A DNA stretch of 64,000 nt from Stichopus chloronotus (taxonomy: Eukaryota; Echinodermata; Holothuroidea; Aspidochirotida; Stichopodidae): NCBI GenBank assembly GCA_021234535.1, contig CM037843.1, positions 36,395,200 to 36,459,199 of the forward strand. Direction: 5' to 3'. The position numbers and the translations under genes were made by a program. Below, in pieces: positions 39,001 to 52,700 of this stretch. The first letter of the stretch is position 1. Each line of letters begins with the position of its first letter. The notes below the pieces were generated by a model, which searched no databases, was not told the DNA's origin, and worked only from the letters and a program-made list of their open reading frames with translations.

Positions 39001-40572
39001 AATGTGCTCCCTACAAGTTTTTTGTGGTATGCTTTGGCAAGTTATGTTACATGGATGCAAGTCCCCCACCTGGATTGATAAATGTCATCTTAAATGTAAA
39101 CAAGTAAAGCGATGTATGAAACAACTAACACTTAGTTGTTCCTATGATTTACACTATGTCAAAGTTAATGATGCTCTTGAAACCTTCCTTTAAATGTCTC
39201 ATTGCAAAAATATGGCCTCAGATGAGATATGGTACAGGCAGGCCAAGACTTCTAGTTTCCTTATACAGGAAAAGGCACTGGACATTCCACACATGCTTTT
39301 TGTATTCTCACCTTTGAATGAAACCATGTTTACTAGGAGAATTGATATACCTATATTACAGACAAAGGAACTATCTCTTAAGGAAATGAAAAAGGACTCA
39401 TTTTCTGGATGTGACATATCCCTTTCAATTGTATCTCCAAGTAAAATATGTATAAACTGCAAGGTTATAATAACAAATGACCTGCAGGTCCTTGTCCAAC
39501 ACATTCAGGTTTTCATGAAACAAACTAAATTTAAAAGTCTTATGAAACTGCTCTCTTTCAGCTTCAAAAACAATGTCAGATACATCTAAATTTTCTCCAT
39601 TTTCCGTTGTGACCCCATCAAATTGTTTGCAGGTGAGATTTCAAGCTCCCATTTTGAGGCAGTTAAGCATGAAACAGGGAGTATCACCGTACCTCATGAG
39701 GGTAGGTTGAGGAATACTGTGTGACATTTTTACATGGAGCCTTATAATCAGTGTGTCTGTGTGAATGTTCAAAGTGATTTTCAAACAGTGTTTTCAGACT
39801 ACATGCTAGGGATGACGACACAAATCCACATCTGACAGTAAACACATCTGGTTGTTGGTGAACCAGCTGCTCAGCTAACATCTCCCATCGGTCCTACCAG
39901 TTGGTTAGTCTTTGCTTTTCTCTCTAGTTTCTTTTTATATTTTTCCAGTTCCTGTAATGGCAGTAAAACAATGGTGAAAAAATTTTAACACGACATATTT
40001 TTCTTGTAAGGAAAAATATCACGTACATAAATGTCTCACTGAAAGGTATGCTGTGCTGGCTGCAAATTCTAGCAGGCTAGAATATCAAAAGGCTTGCACA
40101 AAACCATTTTTTGTGCAAATCAATCTACAAATTAAATCGAATGTGAACCTTTCGCTTAAATTACCATAGTAGAACAGAGCAACACCTTCCCCACAGTGCT
40201 TCATCATTTCTCACCACACAGTACAGATTCTAAATTAAACAGGGTGATTACATGGGTGCCATTATAAAAACCAGGTTTTGAATGAGATGTTCTCTACACC
40301 CCCCTTCATGGAAAAACATTCATACACAGCACAATTTAATACCTTGAAGTAGACCTTTATGAGCTGAACAAGAAGCACAAATGGAAGCTTTAAGCTCTCT
40401 AAGTCCTTAGTGTTCGTAATTTTCCTTCCACCTTGAACACAGCAATGTTAACATCCTGGAACTGGTGTTACATTACTAACATACTTGACATTACTAAATA
40501 AGTGACTTACTTGTAAACAAACCATTGTACATGGTACTTACGAGAATCAAATAAGTTTGTCGCAAAAAGACG
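36063..40572. other. Convergent intergenic region, no gene identified
   Basis: The stretch between the XPO5 and DYNC2LI1 3' ends is AT-rich. It contains a poly-C tract near 36995-37002 and minus-strand AATAAA hexamers near 37,420 and 37,545. Two abutting same-frame open stretches lie at 39002-39589 on plus (63 and 131 codons); they have no recognisable family, and the region is also open on minus, so I do not call them genes. Confidence 0.5.
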
Positions 40573-40578
40573 TTTATT
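40573..40578 (-). terminator. DYNC2LI1: DYNC2LI1 polyadenylation signal
   Basis: AATAAA on the minus strand, about 175 bases past the TGA stop at 40754-40752, is the expected end of the shorter transcript. Further minus-strand AATAAA hexamers occur near 37,420 and 37,545, so longer 3' ends are possible. Confidence 0.55.
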
Positions 40579-40751
40579 GAGAACACAAGGCAACAATACA
40601 ATGTTCCGAACAAGCAACACTCAGTTCACAATACCACATTCCACAAAGTCACAGAAAAAGTCGATGTAACGATCCGAAACGTCACTCGTCCTCCTCACAC
40701 CAGATTTCAGCCGGCCAGACTTTGGCCCAAGTCTCACATCTGACGGTCATA

Positions 40752-43700
40752 TCATACACGGATCCATCTACATTCTTCCAAGTTCATCCACTTCTCACAG
40801 GCATCAAGGGCCTGTCTCCATTTACAATTTACCTTGTCTTTCTGAGCTCTGACATTGTCAACAGCTGGCTCTCGATATTGTGGATCCTTAGATGGATCAG
40901 CTGTCATCTCCTTTTCCACTTCCTACACAACAACAAAATCAAGTGAACAGCATCAGAACAATACCAGTATTTTCTTTTTTTTTTGTTTGTCAAAGGTTAT
41001 CAAAATTTACCTGGACTCTGCAAGTAGACATTGATGGCCTTCAACCAACAACATTCCTGCTGCAAAGTTAAGGAGAGGCATAAAAAACATACTCACTGAT
41101 ATTATCTTGCAGGCCACAACATACAAAAAATAAAAAAAGTAACAGTTTCTTTCCCTCTACTGGGGCACTCTCCAACAAAATTTGTCAAAGACAGATCATT
41201 TTTTACCACAAATCTGTTAACTAGGTACGCTTCTACTAGATTTGGAGAAAGAAGGAGCAAAAAGTTATGTAACATGTATTTTACAACTCCCTTCCCTCCT
41301 TTGAAACACGACTCATCTTACCTCCTGTGGAAAAACTGAAGTGAAAGCCTGTTTCCAAAGTTCTAGCGGAGTTCTGGCATTTCCCCTTCCAATATCATCA
41401 CTTTTCACTGGAGGTAAACCTTAAACAATACAAAAGATTTGTAATTGCTAAAATATCTTATCTGTCTGTATGTAATGAAAATGGCCAAAAAAAACTCTTA
41501 CCAACTTGAAAGGAATACTAAAGTTGTGACAAGAATCAAAAGTAACTTGACATGATTTTTGTCTTTCCTAAATGTTCAGAACTTTTTGAGGCTAATGTAT
41601 AAATACTTTTTGATGATTTGCGTTTTTGTGACAGAAAACTGTAGTCGTTGACAATTCATTTCTGACACAGTGTAAGGAAACGTACGACCCAAACATCGTG
41701 GTAATGGAAGTGACAAAAGCAGCTTCAGTGTTTGTGTTGTAATGACACTGAAAGGGTCCTTGCCATCAATTGATTCAAAATTCAAGATAACATCATGTTC
41801 ACTATCAACCATCTTTGCAAATGGCAAAATTAAGACTTTTTGTTATTCAGACAATCTTTCACTGACTTGAATCTGATTTTCCAGTCTGTACAGAGACCAA
41901 ACTCTGAGGTACTGTCATTTCCAGAACACAAATGTAACAAATATAAGGAATTTGTCCATAGGACAGAGAAAGTGAACCAGAAAACAACCATAAAACGACT
42001 AAGCACATTTTCACTGGTTATAAAACAATTCATTTTCTGCTGGAGCAATACACTGAGAAATAACATAAACTTGAGATTGAACAGATATAAGGTGCTTCAG
42101 TCTCCTCAAAGGTCCAGGTGATAACTGATTACACTTAAAAACTTCCAGCTTTTTATAGTCATTCCACATCCATTTAAGCGAACCATGCAGCACACATATC
42201 CTGGTTGATAGATACACACTTTAGGCATCCACAGTACACCACCATGATCGCACAGGTCACGCTCTGTTATGCACACTAACCAATTAATTTATTCCATGCT
42301 CGAAACACTGTTACAATGAAGACTGGACCTTTGGATACATGAGAGTAGAAAAGCAACACACATTGTTTACAGCTTCAGTACTTACCGATAATATCCATGC
42401 CGTCACTACCGGCGGTGATAGATATAGGCTTAGAATGGTCTTGAACACCTTGTTTGATGCTAGCAGAAAACAATAAACTATGTGAGTAACTGCATACAAA
42501 ACTGTATCATATGATGCCAACAGAGAAATCTATTCCTGTTAGTAATATCCTTTACTGTACAATGCTTTGATGTTTCATACATGGTACTGACAACTGACGT
42601 GCACAAACTGACTGGCTAAAACATTATCTTGGAATACTTATTACCAGGGTTGTAGTCGAAGCCAGCCTCAGCCTCAAAGTCTCAGGCCTCGAGCAGTCTC
42701 GAAGCCTCTGGCCTTCCTACATGTTTTACCTTCCTGCCTTCATTACCCTCATGCCTTCAACAAGCCTTCATACATGCTTTACAAGTCTCTGTTCAAGGTT
42801 GGCCTAGGCCTGCCAGGACTCGACCACAACACTGCTTATTACTGATAGTCTTACATCTGTGAATTCATTTTATCAATTACATCATAACTGAAGACAGACA
42901 CAACATATTACCTGTACTGTGTCTGTACACTTTCTGTGACAATGGCACATACATTTAGCACTCAAAGTTCTCAAAGTTTGTCTCAATTCCACACTCACTG
43001 ATGTTCTTTTCCATTGACAAACCAACAACACTTTTGAACCTACAGTCTTGGCCGTACATTGCTATTCTAATCCTAAATTTTAGTTGAGAGGACAATATGA
43101 AACAAATGCGCTCCTTTCCAATGTTGCATTATAAGGGTGAATGTATAAATGTGAGTTTTATGCAAGCAATTTTGGAGAAAATTGTCTAAAGACAATTGCT
43201 AATATTAGACAATGTGCATCAAAAAAATTAGTTACCGGGGCATATGGGCCTAAGGATTTTCAAATTAAATTATTCTGAATTTCAACTTACGAACATAAGA
43301 AGTATGGTCTAAATGGTTGCGTTTAGAAACAACTTTAACGGGCAGCTGTTGCGTTGCAATGAGGAGTCTCACTCCAGTTGCAGAATGGTGGTAGGAGAAC
43401 CACTTATGAGATATCATGAAATAGTGCCACATTCTACCATTAGGCGTTTAAAGTCAGAACTGTTGATTCAGCTGCACATTAAAATAATGGTAGAATGGTG
43501 GTAAAGGCTGGATTTTGACATTTTTTTCTGCACATTTTATATTTGTGAATAAATTTTTCACATTTCATAAAGGTGTTAACATATCTAATCTGTATGCTTG
43601 TACCTGACACGATTTTCCCACATTTTGCTTAAATTTTGCTTTCAAAACATTTCATAGAATGTGTGTTTCATTTCCCCTATATTGTCAGATGCTATTGCTA

Positions 43701-46700
43701 GGCCTAAGTCAGCTTGGGTGAGGAGGCCGGTGTTCAATTCACAGTATGACCAGATTGTTTGTCACTGCTCAATGTAATCTGAAGTCCGTTGAAGCTGCTT
43801 AAAAGGATTAACATATGGTAGTGCACCTGTGTATATGATTACTGTGTATGGTGCAACAGAATGGTAGTCACAATGTGACTGCTACATGAACACAAACGTC
43901 ACATCTATTAAATTCGAACGTTTGTTATTTTCTTTTGCATAATGACAGCACATTTTTTCAATCAGATTGTCAAGCATAATATTCGTTATTGTGTAATTAG
44001 TTTAATATCAGACACTGTGTCATCATTGTGAACAATTTGAGTAAATAACATATACATCTGTCTTCTTAAACTGACTACCACATTTCAGTGTTATTTTTTC
44101 TTCTTTTTTACTTCAGTGCCTGTTCAATACCAGAGTTTTAGCCAAAAGTATGTCATTTGTGTCATTCAACAAGTCTTAAAATAGTTTACTGGTCGACAAG
44201 ACTTACTGGACTTATGATGTTACCTCCTCAACGATTGGATTTTATTTGGCACAGTGCCAACCTCTACATGGATTTGACTTAGTCCGATAACATTGACAGC
44301 ATTCACAATAATAGTATTAGAGTAAACCCACTTCAACATAGGTTAAAAAATTCCGAATATGCACTGCTGATGTTTCTGGTCGAAGGAAAATCACCCCCAT
44401 TTTTCTGTTTACCCCATTGCAAATTGACCCATTTTATTGGTCCTCGCATGCGTCTGACCTGTCAAAATTCTAGGACAATCAATAAAACAGTTGGGACACT
44501 TAACATCTCAATATTGGACACGTTACCATTAAAGCCACCCACAGCCTCTCAGGTTTGCACATACTACCAACTAATAGCTCTCTACAAGATCTCAATATTG
44601 GTACCTAAAGTATATCATTCTACATGTTACTGGGGAGTTGCTATTTGGTAGCAAATCCCTGATGCAACATAAGACACCTGTTGTGTACTGTTCTATATGT
44701 TGCACATATTACCTGCAGTAACCTTGAGCATATTATCTACAGACAGCTGTAGCATGTTGTATAATGGGTATCTGTACCAAGCCACTCACCTGACAGATGT
44801 TCCAAATGCTAAACGACCAAGCTGTTGCTTTCCTTTGCTCATCAAATTTTCTACTTTGGAGCTACAAAACTGAAAATAGGGAAATGCAAAACTTGTAGGA
44901 CTCATTTTAAGGCATAAAAAACACATAGTATGCAGCATCTTCATGTCTACCTTGAATTCAAGACAGGCCTCCCATGAGCAGATATAATTCCTCGGTCACT
45001 AATCCTGTTTTTGTCTTCACGTTTTCTTTTCTTTGTGCCTTGAGCACCGCGCAGGGTGGATACGTGCGTGGTAAAAATTATTATTAATATGATAAGTCAC
45101 CTGCTCCCACCCACCTCTCAGTTCTTCATCATTGTACACTCTGAACATTGCACCCCTCCACTGGAACATTATCATCTAGGCAATTAAGAATGACGTGTTT
45201 CACGGTATGCCATTTCCTTTACCACATGTTATCTTGAAACTGAATTTGCTAAATATATATCAGTATGCATCTTAAAGTGAAACAGGAGTGTGTCCACTTT
45301 AGGGGAAACAAGATGTTCAGTATGAAAACTGAAGATATTTTACATATTTTTGAGATACCACCTCATTTTTACAAGCTAGGGTATCATGTGCATGTTCACA
45401 CACCCATACTCACCCATGCAAACACACATACATGCATACACACCAACTTGTTAAAAGAGGTTATGTTTCTGGGTTCAGATAAAAAATCAAAATGGAAATA
45501 AGTCTATACCTGCAAGGATGCACCGTAATTGTGAGCAAGGAATCTTAAAGTGCGAGCAATAAGTTTACGTTTCTCAGACTCAAAATTCTGCAAAGAAAAT
45601 AAGAAAGCAACATAGACTTACGAAATTGATATGAAGAATTTTGTTCTTTAAAGAACTGTATTACCCATTAATATCACTGGATAAAGACCTTATTAGAATA
45701 AAGGGAAAAAAAATAAGTTGGAAATACTTTTACCTGGAACAGGTCATACTTCATTCCCAAAATAACAAGGGGCAAAGGAAACGGATCCAGAATGTCTTTA
45801 TCCTGTTTGGATACAAAGGAGGAAAAGGTTAAGTTCTGTTCATTCATCAAGTTTCCTCCTACAGGGAAATTTTTATTATGTGAAAATAAAAATGCAAAGT
45901 TAATTTTCCTCTAAAATTTTAACAATTATTTTCAAATGATTTCAAATACTATTGTCACTACTAATTTAGAACAAACTGCTGAATTATGTGTTTGCTCGTT
46001 TGTTTATTCGCTAATTTTTATAATCAGGCGATGTACAGCATTCAACTCGAGACCAAACTATGACAAGACTCTACTCACTGGATGCTGCTCTCCTATCCTC
46101 TTCCATGAACATGACTTTATTTCTTCATATATTTTTGGATTTCGAGCAGACACTTTATTGATGACCGTCTCAACTCTGTCCTGGGCTACCTTTAGCAAGG
46201 TCTCTGCTGTATACCATAGCTTGTTTGGTTCTGATAGGTCAAGGACTAATATAACTGAGCAATTTCTGCAACAAAGAAAAATAAAAAAATAAATAAATAA
46301 AATAAAAAAATAAAGCACATAATGACAATGGAGCAGTGAACATATTCAATTCTGTACTTTGATGTAATATATGCTTTTTAAGGAACTTATGTTCCTGCTC
46401 ACAGTGTCCATTATCATAACTATGAAAAATTCAACATTTTCATCCTTCATGACATGGAAATGTAACAATCACGACTGAAAACAACTGATGTAGCTGAGTA
46501 TAAACCTGGTGTGTAACCAGCTGGTCAATGAGCCAATAACTTCCATTCTTTGACTACCAGTCTTGGCTCTCTGAGATCATTTGTGTTTTACTTTAGTAAT
46601 TTAATACTCCAAATGGAGCATGTGCAACTGTGACTCTCACCTTTCCATTGAACAGAGTTATTCCTCTCTTAAAGTGCAATGTGAAAACGATAACACTTCA

Positions 46701-49700
46701 ATTGTCAACAACTACTCGGTTATGATATATCATGTCGTTCAAACCAAACTAGAGCATATGCATAAATTTCCCTTAATTCAAACACACGGTTAACTTCAAC
46801 GTCTCTCAAGAGATCAAGCAAATGTTGAGAATGAGCTCGACGTAGGCAAAAAAGACGACACACAGTTTAACTCACAGTAGAGTGGATTCTGTGATCGGCA
46901 CCTCGATCAGTTGTGACAGGGACGTACCACCTCCTAGCTCCCAAATATGAACTATATCTTTATTCTGCATAAAAAACAAAATGAGCCGGAGATTAATATC
47001 ATGCATGCGGTTTTCCTGAATACATTTATAAAAACAATCAAAATTAATGAACTGATAAATAACCTGTCACTTTTTGACGAAATTGTATAAAACGTAAATT
47101 TTGAAATTATACTGCGTTACTTGACAGCTGCTAAAGTGGGAACATTTGGTAAGAACAGGATCTACACAAGTCATGAAAGAATTACATCTAAGATAAAGAA
47201 AGAAAAGAAAGAAACAATGTTATCAAATGACAGAGGAACCCCAGCCCCAGGCATTCTCAATCTGCCTCCTGAATCTCACATTCTGTTACACATTCATGTA
47301 AAAACCCAATTAATCATTAACTTTATTGTACACTATGATGTATTAGTACATTAATGATGAGACAATAGACATATTCAAAAATAGACAAAAGTTACTGATA
47401 CTACCTCATCATCATTCACTACTTTCTGTCTTTTTTCCAGGCTACAAGTTTTCACTGGTATTTTCTATCGACTGACTTTTGACCTGTTAATACACTCATT
47501 CATTCTCACCTCTGGAGCAAGTCATTAGATTGTCAGCCACACCATCCATAATTACCCCTTTATTCTCCTTTCCACGTCTTTGGATTAAAGGCCTGATGTC
47601 TTTACGATATTTTGGACGTGAATAATCAAGGCAAGCAATGCCATTCTCGCACAAGGAAATGGGCAAGGACTTCAAAAGTGATGTTTTTGTCCAATCATTT
47701 TAAAGTTGGTCCCCTTTCCCAGTTCAGAAGTTTCATTTTCTACACCTTTTTTTCTTTCTTGGTAATCGAATGATGTGTTCACCATGACATGTTCAACATG
47801 TTCAACCGATAGTGTGGTCCGTGCAGGAACATTTCAGGATTTGCCAGAACAGGCAGTACACATCTATCGGCATGGTGGTATATGTTTCTACCTGCATTGG
47901 CATACCAAAGGTTTAAATTTTGTTTTGCTTGGTTTTCATCCCACCAGGACTCTGACTTACACAGAGACGTTAAGGGTCTGCCAAACAATGCATATTAACA
48001 ACTATGTCGAGTTGAATGGCTTGCTTTTTCATAATTTGAGCAAAGAACATCGAGAGTGGGTAGGCCTTGATAGTTTTGGGTAATTCAAATATTTATCTTC
48101 CATTAAGCTAAAGGACTTACACTTCACTCTATGACTATTTTAGGGTAAAATGTTTGAGAGATCATTCTTAAATATGCCTCCTTCCTACATTTTTTTTTTC
48201 TTTCTAGTTTCTTCAGAATAGATAATATGTCGCATTACCTTGTAGCCCCAATTCAGAATTAATTCAGGCTGAACTTAACATCCATCAGAGCAACAACATA
48301 GATGGGACATACTTCAGAATGATGAAAGCATAGCATACTGACTTTGGATGAAAAATGACATCCTACTGTGTTCCCTTCGAGAAATATTCTACAAATGGTG
48401 CGCAGAGGAAAAGCTTGCACATACAACAAGAGCCCTGCTATCCCAGTCGAGACAATATCGGCACAAAGAGAGAAATACATCATGCAGCTTAAGAGAAATC
48501 CATTCATTTACATTCAGCACAAAAGATTGTTAATGAATTGTCGTGAAATAATTTGGATTAAAAAGTGAAAGAGGCAATGACGACATTCAACAGTGATGAT
48601 TAAGCCAGCACATGTATAAAGGTTGATCTTTATTACGGTACACACCTATCACATATCAAATGTAATCAAGAAGAAAAAAGCTGAGGGCTACTCATGAGTC
48701 CTTGGCAACTAATCACCATGCACATTAAGGGAGGCCCTCTGCGCATGATTTCCCCACGTAAGCACAAAGAAATCATTAAGCAAAGACAATGAACAGAAAA
48801 CTTACTTGAAAGCAAAACTTTTTGCAAAAACTCTCATTTGGCTGAACACAAGGGTCAGATTCAAATTTTCCAGACACTTATCTCCCACTCTTAAGGAAAC
48901 GTTTTTCCTATCACTTAAAGATGTTTTAGGACAATCTCCCACCTATTTCTTTAGTTTCTACTTTCAAATCTTTGCAATACATCTTTTTGAGCTACTTTAC
49001 CTACTTTGAAGAAGAAATCACAGACAATTTCTTATACATTACCTATCCTCCTTCAATGATCTTGTTATCATTGTGAAGACATAAAATAATTTACATAACA
49101 GAAAATTCACAACAGGAAATTTTACAAATTTGAAAGGAACCCTTCATTTTAAATTTGAGGTTAAGAGAAAGAACAACTAAGCACATACTGCAAGTGTACA
49201 GCTCTGTGTCAGATACATAACATTTACATATGCTCTGTGACAGATACATAAGTTTGCAAAAGCTGTCCCAAGTGCACTTGCAGTCTTTTTGCAGTAACAT
49301 GTCACTTGGGTCAGGGACTTAAAATGGCATTTTATGTCACAATGATACCCCATCACTGTTTTCAATTGTTGTGGTAGGTATAATGCAGTGCAAATGCACT
49401 GAAATTAGTTTTTCTTTCTTTTTTTTTTGCAAGTAATGCCCTATTTTAAACTGCACTTGACAACGTTGTGATTTTTGTTTTGTTAGAAAGTAATTAGCAA
49501 ATATTCCATGTACTTTCTTTTGTGCACTCTGAATAATTGGGAATTAAGTGGTACAGTCCTTGAAGCTGCCTTTTTACTTCAAATTGAATTTACTTCATTG
49601 ATGCACTTAAATATACCATTCTTTATCAGATAGACCTGAAGTGTTAAAAAGCTCCTCCGAATGTTGTATCATTTTGGACCAGTTATACTTGATATGACAC

Positions 49701-52700
49701 TTTCCATATACAGAGCTAAACAAGGAAGTGTGGATTTAAACAAAAACCAGCAAACAAGACATTTAATTTAAAAATGAAATGTGAAGAAAGGGTCCTCTGC
49801 AGAGCTCTTTTCATTTCTGCATCCATGTTGTACCAACCAAAGAGGAATAAGCAAATGTGTTTTTCGTGAATTTGACTTTTTTTAAAAATTTCCACTAAGT
49901 CACACTAGTTGGACCTTTACATGACTTAAAAAGTACGCCAACGGAAACTTCATAGGTACCTTCATCAGGTTATACTCAAATATATTCTTTCAGTTTTCAG
50001 TAATATGAAATAGTGTATTCATACCCTCACATTTTTTGCAAACAGAATGAAAGCAAGAAGGTATACTCAAGAAACATGAGCAATGCTTTAGAGAGAAAGA
50101 ATGACAATAACCAATGCTTTCCAGCATTCACTCCATCGAGTGAAAACAAAAATTACGTCATGTTACGATTACCCATGATACATCTTTGGTCATCTTCAGG
50201 ATAATAATGTTTGCATGTTCACAATAAAGAATGCAAAGTAAAATTATGTCATGACTAAGAAAAAAAACAGCTTGGATACATAATATTGCATTTTTTAAAG
50301 GACAATCAAAGTAAATCAATGATTTCAATGCCTCAGAAATTATGGACGACACTAACATCTTCCTAGTCACCTTTGACCTTTGACACTGTCACCTAACCTT
50401 TTGCTGGTTGTTCACCTATCACTGAATTACCAATTTTGAAATGCTAGTTAAGTAAATATCAAGCAGAGCACTATCAGTTTTCTACAGCACAGTGCAGGTT
50501 TTCTTTCTTCGTAACAATACACTCTAAGTGTTGATCCATGACCCGTTGAAAACTGTTTCTTCACTGTATTTGCGACTTGCATAATTTAGGGGAATTATGA
50601 CTTCTTGGCAATGGAATATTAGGGTTAGAGAAACAGAAAATCCATGGCTCTATAGATAGTTAAACATGTTCCATAATGAGGCTTAAAGTTACAATCTATA
50701 TACCATACAGTATAATCCTAGATTTAACTGTTCACAATGTTCAAATTTATCCCAAATGTTTTGCTATCATAGTGAATTTGTTTTGTCTTTACACATTCAG
50801 TAAACAAGGAAGGAACAATGACAAAAACTGGTAAAGCAATTCTGAGGGTACATGAGGATAGAAAACTTACCATGTTATGGCCCTTAGCTTTTCTACCAAA
50901 AGTATATTCCAGAGCGATAGTAGCCTTAGGTCTCTCTTCCTTCTCAAGGAAACGTAAGATGAGGGATGTTTTACCCTGAGCAAAGGGGAAAAAAAAGACA
51001 AGTGATTTAAATAATAAAGAGATTAACTTACAAAAAAACTTTTGAAAAGAGTCTACAGGTGGAGAACAGTATCAGCTGTCACAAATACTGACACAAGAAG
51101 GCTCAATGAATAGACTGAAAAACAAGGTGAAGATAGGCAATACAGGTATTAAATCAGACATAACCATCTTACAATCGTTTACAGATAACAGTGGACAACA
51201 AAACACCAAACACATTTATTGATCAGAATTTTGAACTGCATATACTCACAGCATTTTTGCTTCCCATTATGAGGACATTGTTTTCAGTGCCTTCCAGTGA
51301 CTTATCTACACGTGATATGGAGAGAAGAAGAGACTGAAGAACACCTATCAAAGATTAATACGCAAGACAACAACAAGGATTCTGGACTTCAAAATGATCT
51401 CTAAGATAAAGATTAAACTTGAAAGACCAATCACACGAATTGAAGTTATGTAGCACCTGTAACTGATAAAACATTAAATTGTTTAAATTTGTTTCAAATG
51501 AATTACAATGACAGTGGCTGATTATTACAGAAATGACAGCATTAAGTCAGAATTGGTTGATCAAAAAGTAACAGACCCAATCAAATCATTGTCTGGAGAC
51601 AACTAAACATTTTACAGATAATAAAGGTATGTCAATGTGCATGGAAATGACTTCACTTCAATAGGATTCTTTTGATAAGCCACTAAACACTTGTGGAGGA
51701 GTTTGATTAGCATGAAAGATGCATTGACACATCGCAAAACAACACTGCCATTACTTATGACATATCAACTCTTTCTGAGTTTACCTAGACAAATAAATTG
51801 CAATGGAAGTCAAAAACATTTTGCTGTCAGTCAATAACATTTTTGAAAGCTCACTTTTATGAAAACTAAATGATAGCCAACTTTCTTCAGCACAAATGTT
51901 ACCGTAAAACTGCAACTTGAAGTAAGATTGTAAATTTGTCTTTGGCTTTTCCAACTGCATTGAAATTAAGTTTGCAAAGATATCTCAGACGTACTTTATC
52001 ATGACACTTTAGATTCAAGTAAGAAAACTTGGCACCCTGTCCAGAGGCTATAATTTGGACAAAGATGACAAGCTTTATGAAGCAGCGCATTGAAATGAGA
52101 TGGAAATTGACCAGGCAGTTTAACATTACCAGCATCTTGTTTGGCATTTTCACACTGCAAAGATTCACTGACAGCAATATCCCATATTGATTTCTCTCTG
52201 AAGTGGAAATGTGAGAAAACTGGTTAAACACCAAACAAAAACATGACAATCACAGAAGTTACTCAATAAACTGCTTGCCTAAATATTAAATAGTTAAAAA
52301 TATGCTGTACTGGCCGTTACAGCAAGCATTCTATCAGAGTTGAAAACTTTCTGGAATAACTTTCATCCATCTCATGTGGTCCTACTGTGCAGATGACCTT
52401 CACATGAATCTGTTGCTTGAAACCTTTCTTCCTGTGCAAGCAATGTTGTGTAAATAATGACAGTAGCATTTTACAATAACACTAGGTCTACAGGACTTAG
52501 TTACTTGTAATACACACTACATTAATGAATACTCAGTACCTCATTAATGAGTACCCTAATGGAGAATCAAATTTGCAAGGATATATCAAAATGAATGTAG
52601 CAGTTCCTTCTGTAAATCTAAAATGAGAGTGTCAACCTTAGTTAGATATACATGTACACAACAGCAGTGCTGGCAATAGCACTTGTAGAAATTCACTTTA

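Noticed and set aside
39002..39589. Two abutting same-frame plus-strand open stretches
   Set aside because: They are separated by a stop, AT-rich, overlapped by an antisense frame and without homology; not enough for a gene call.
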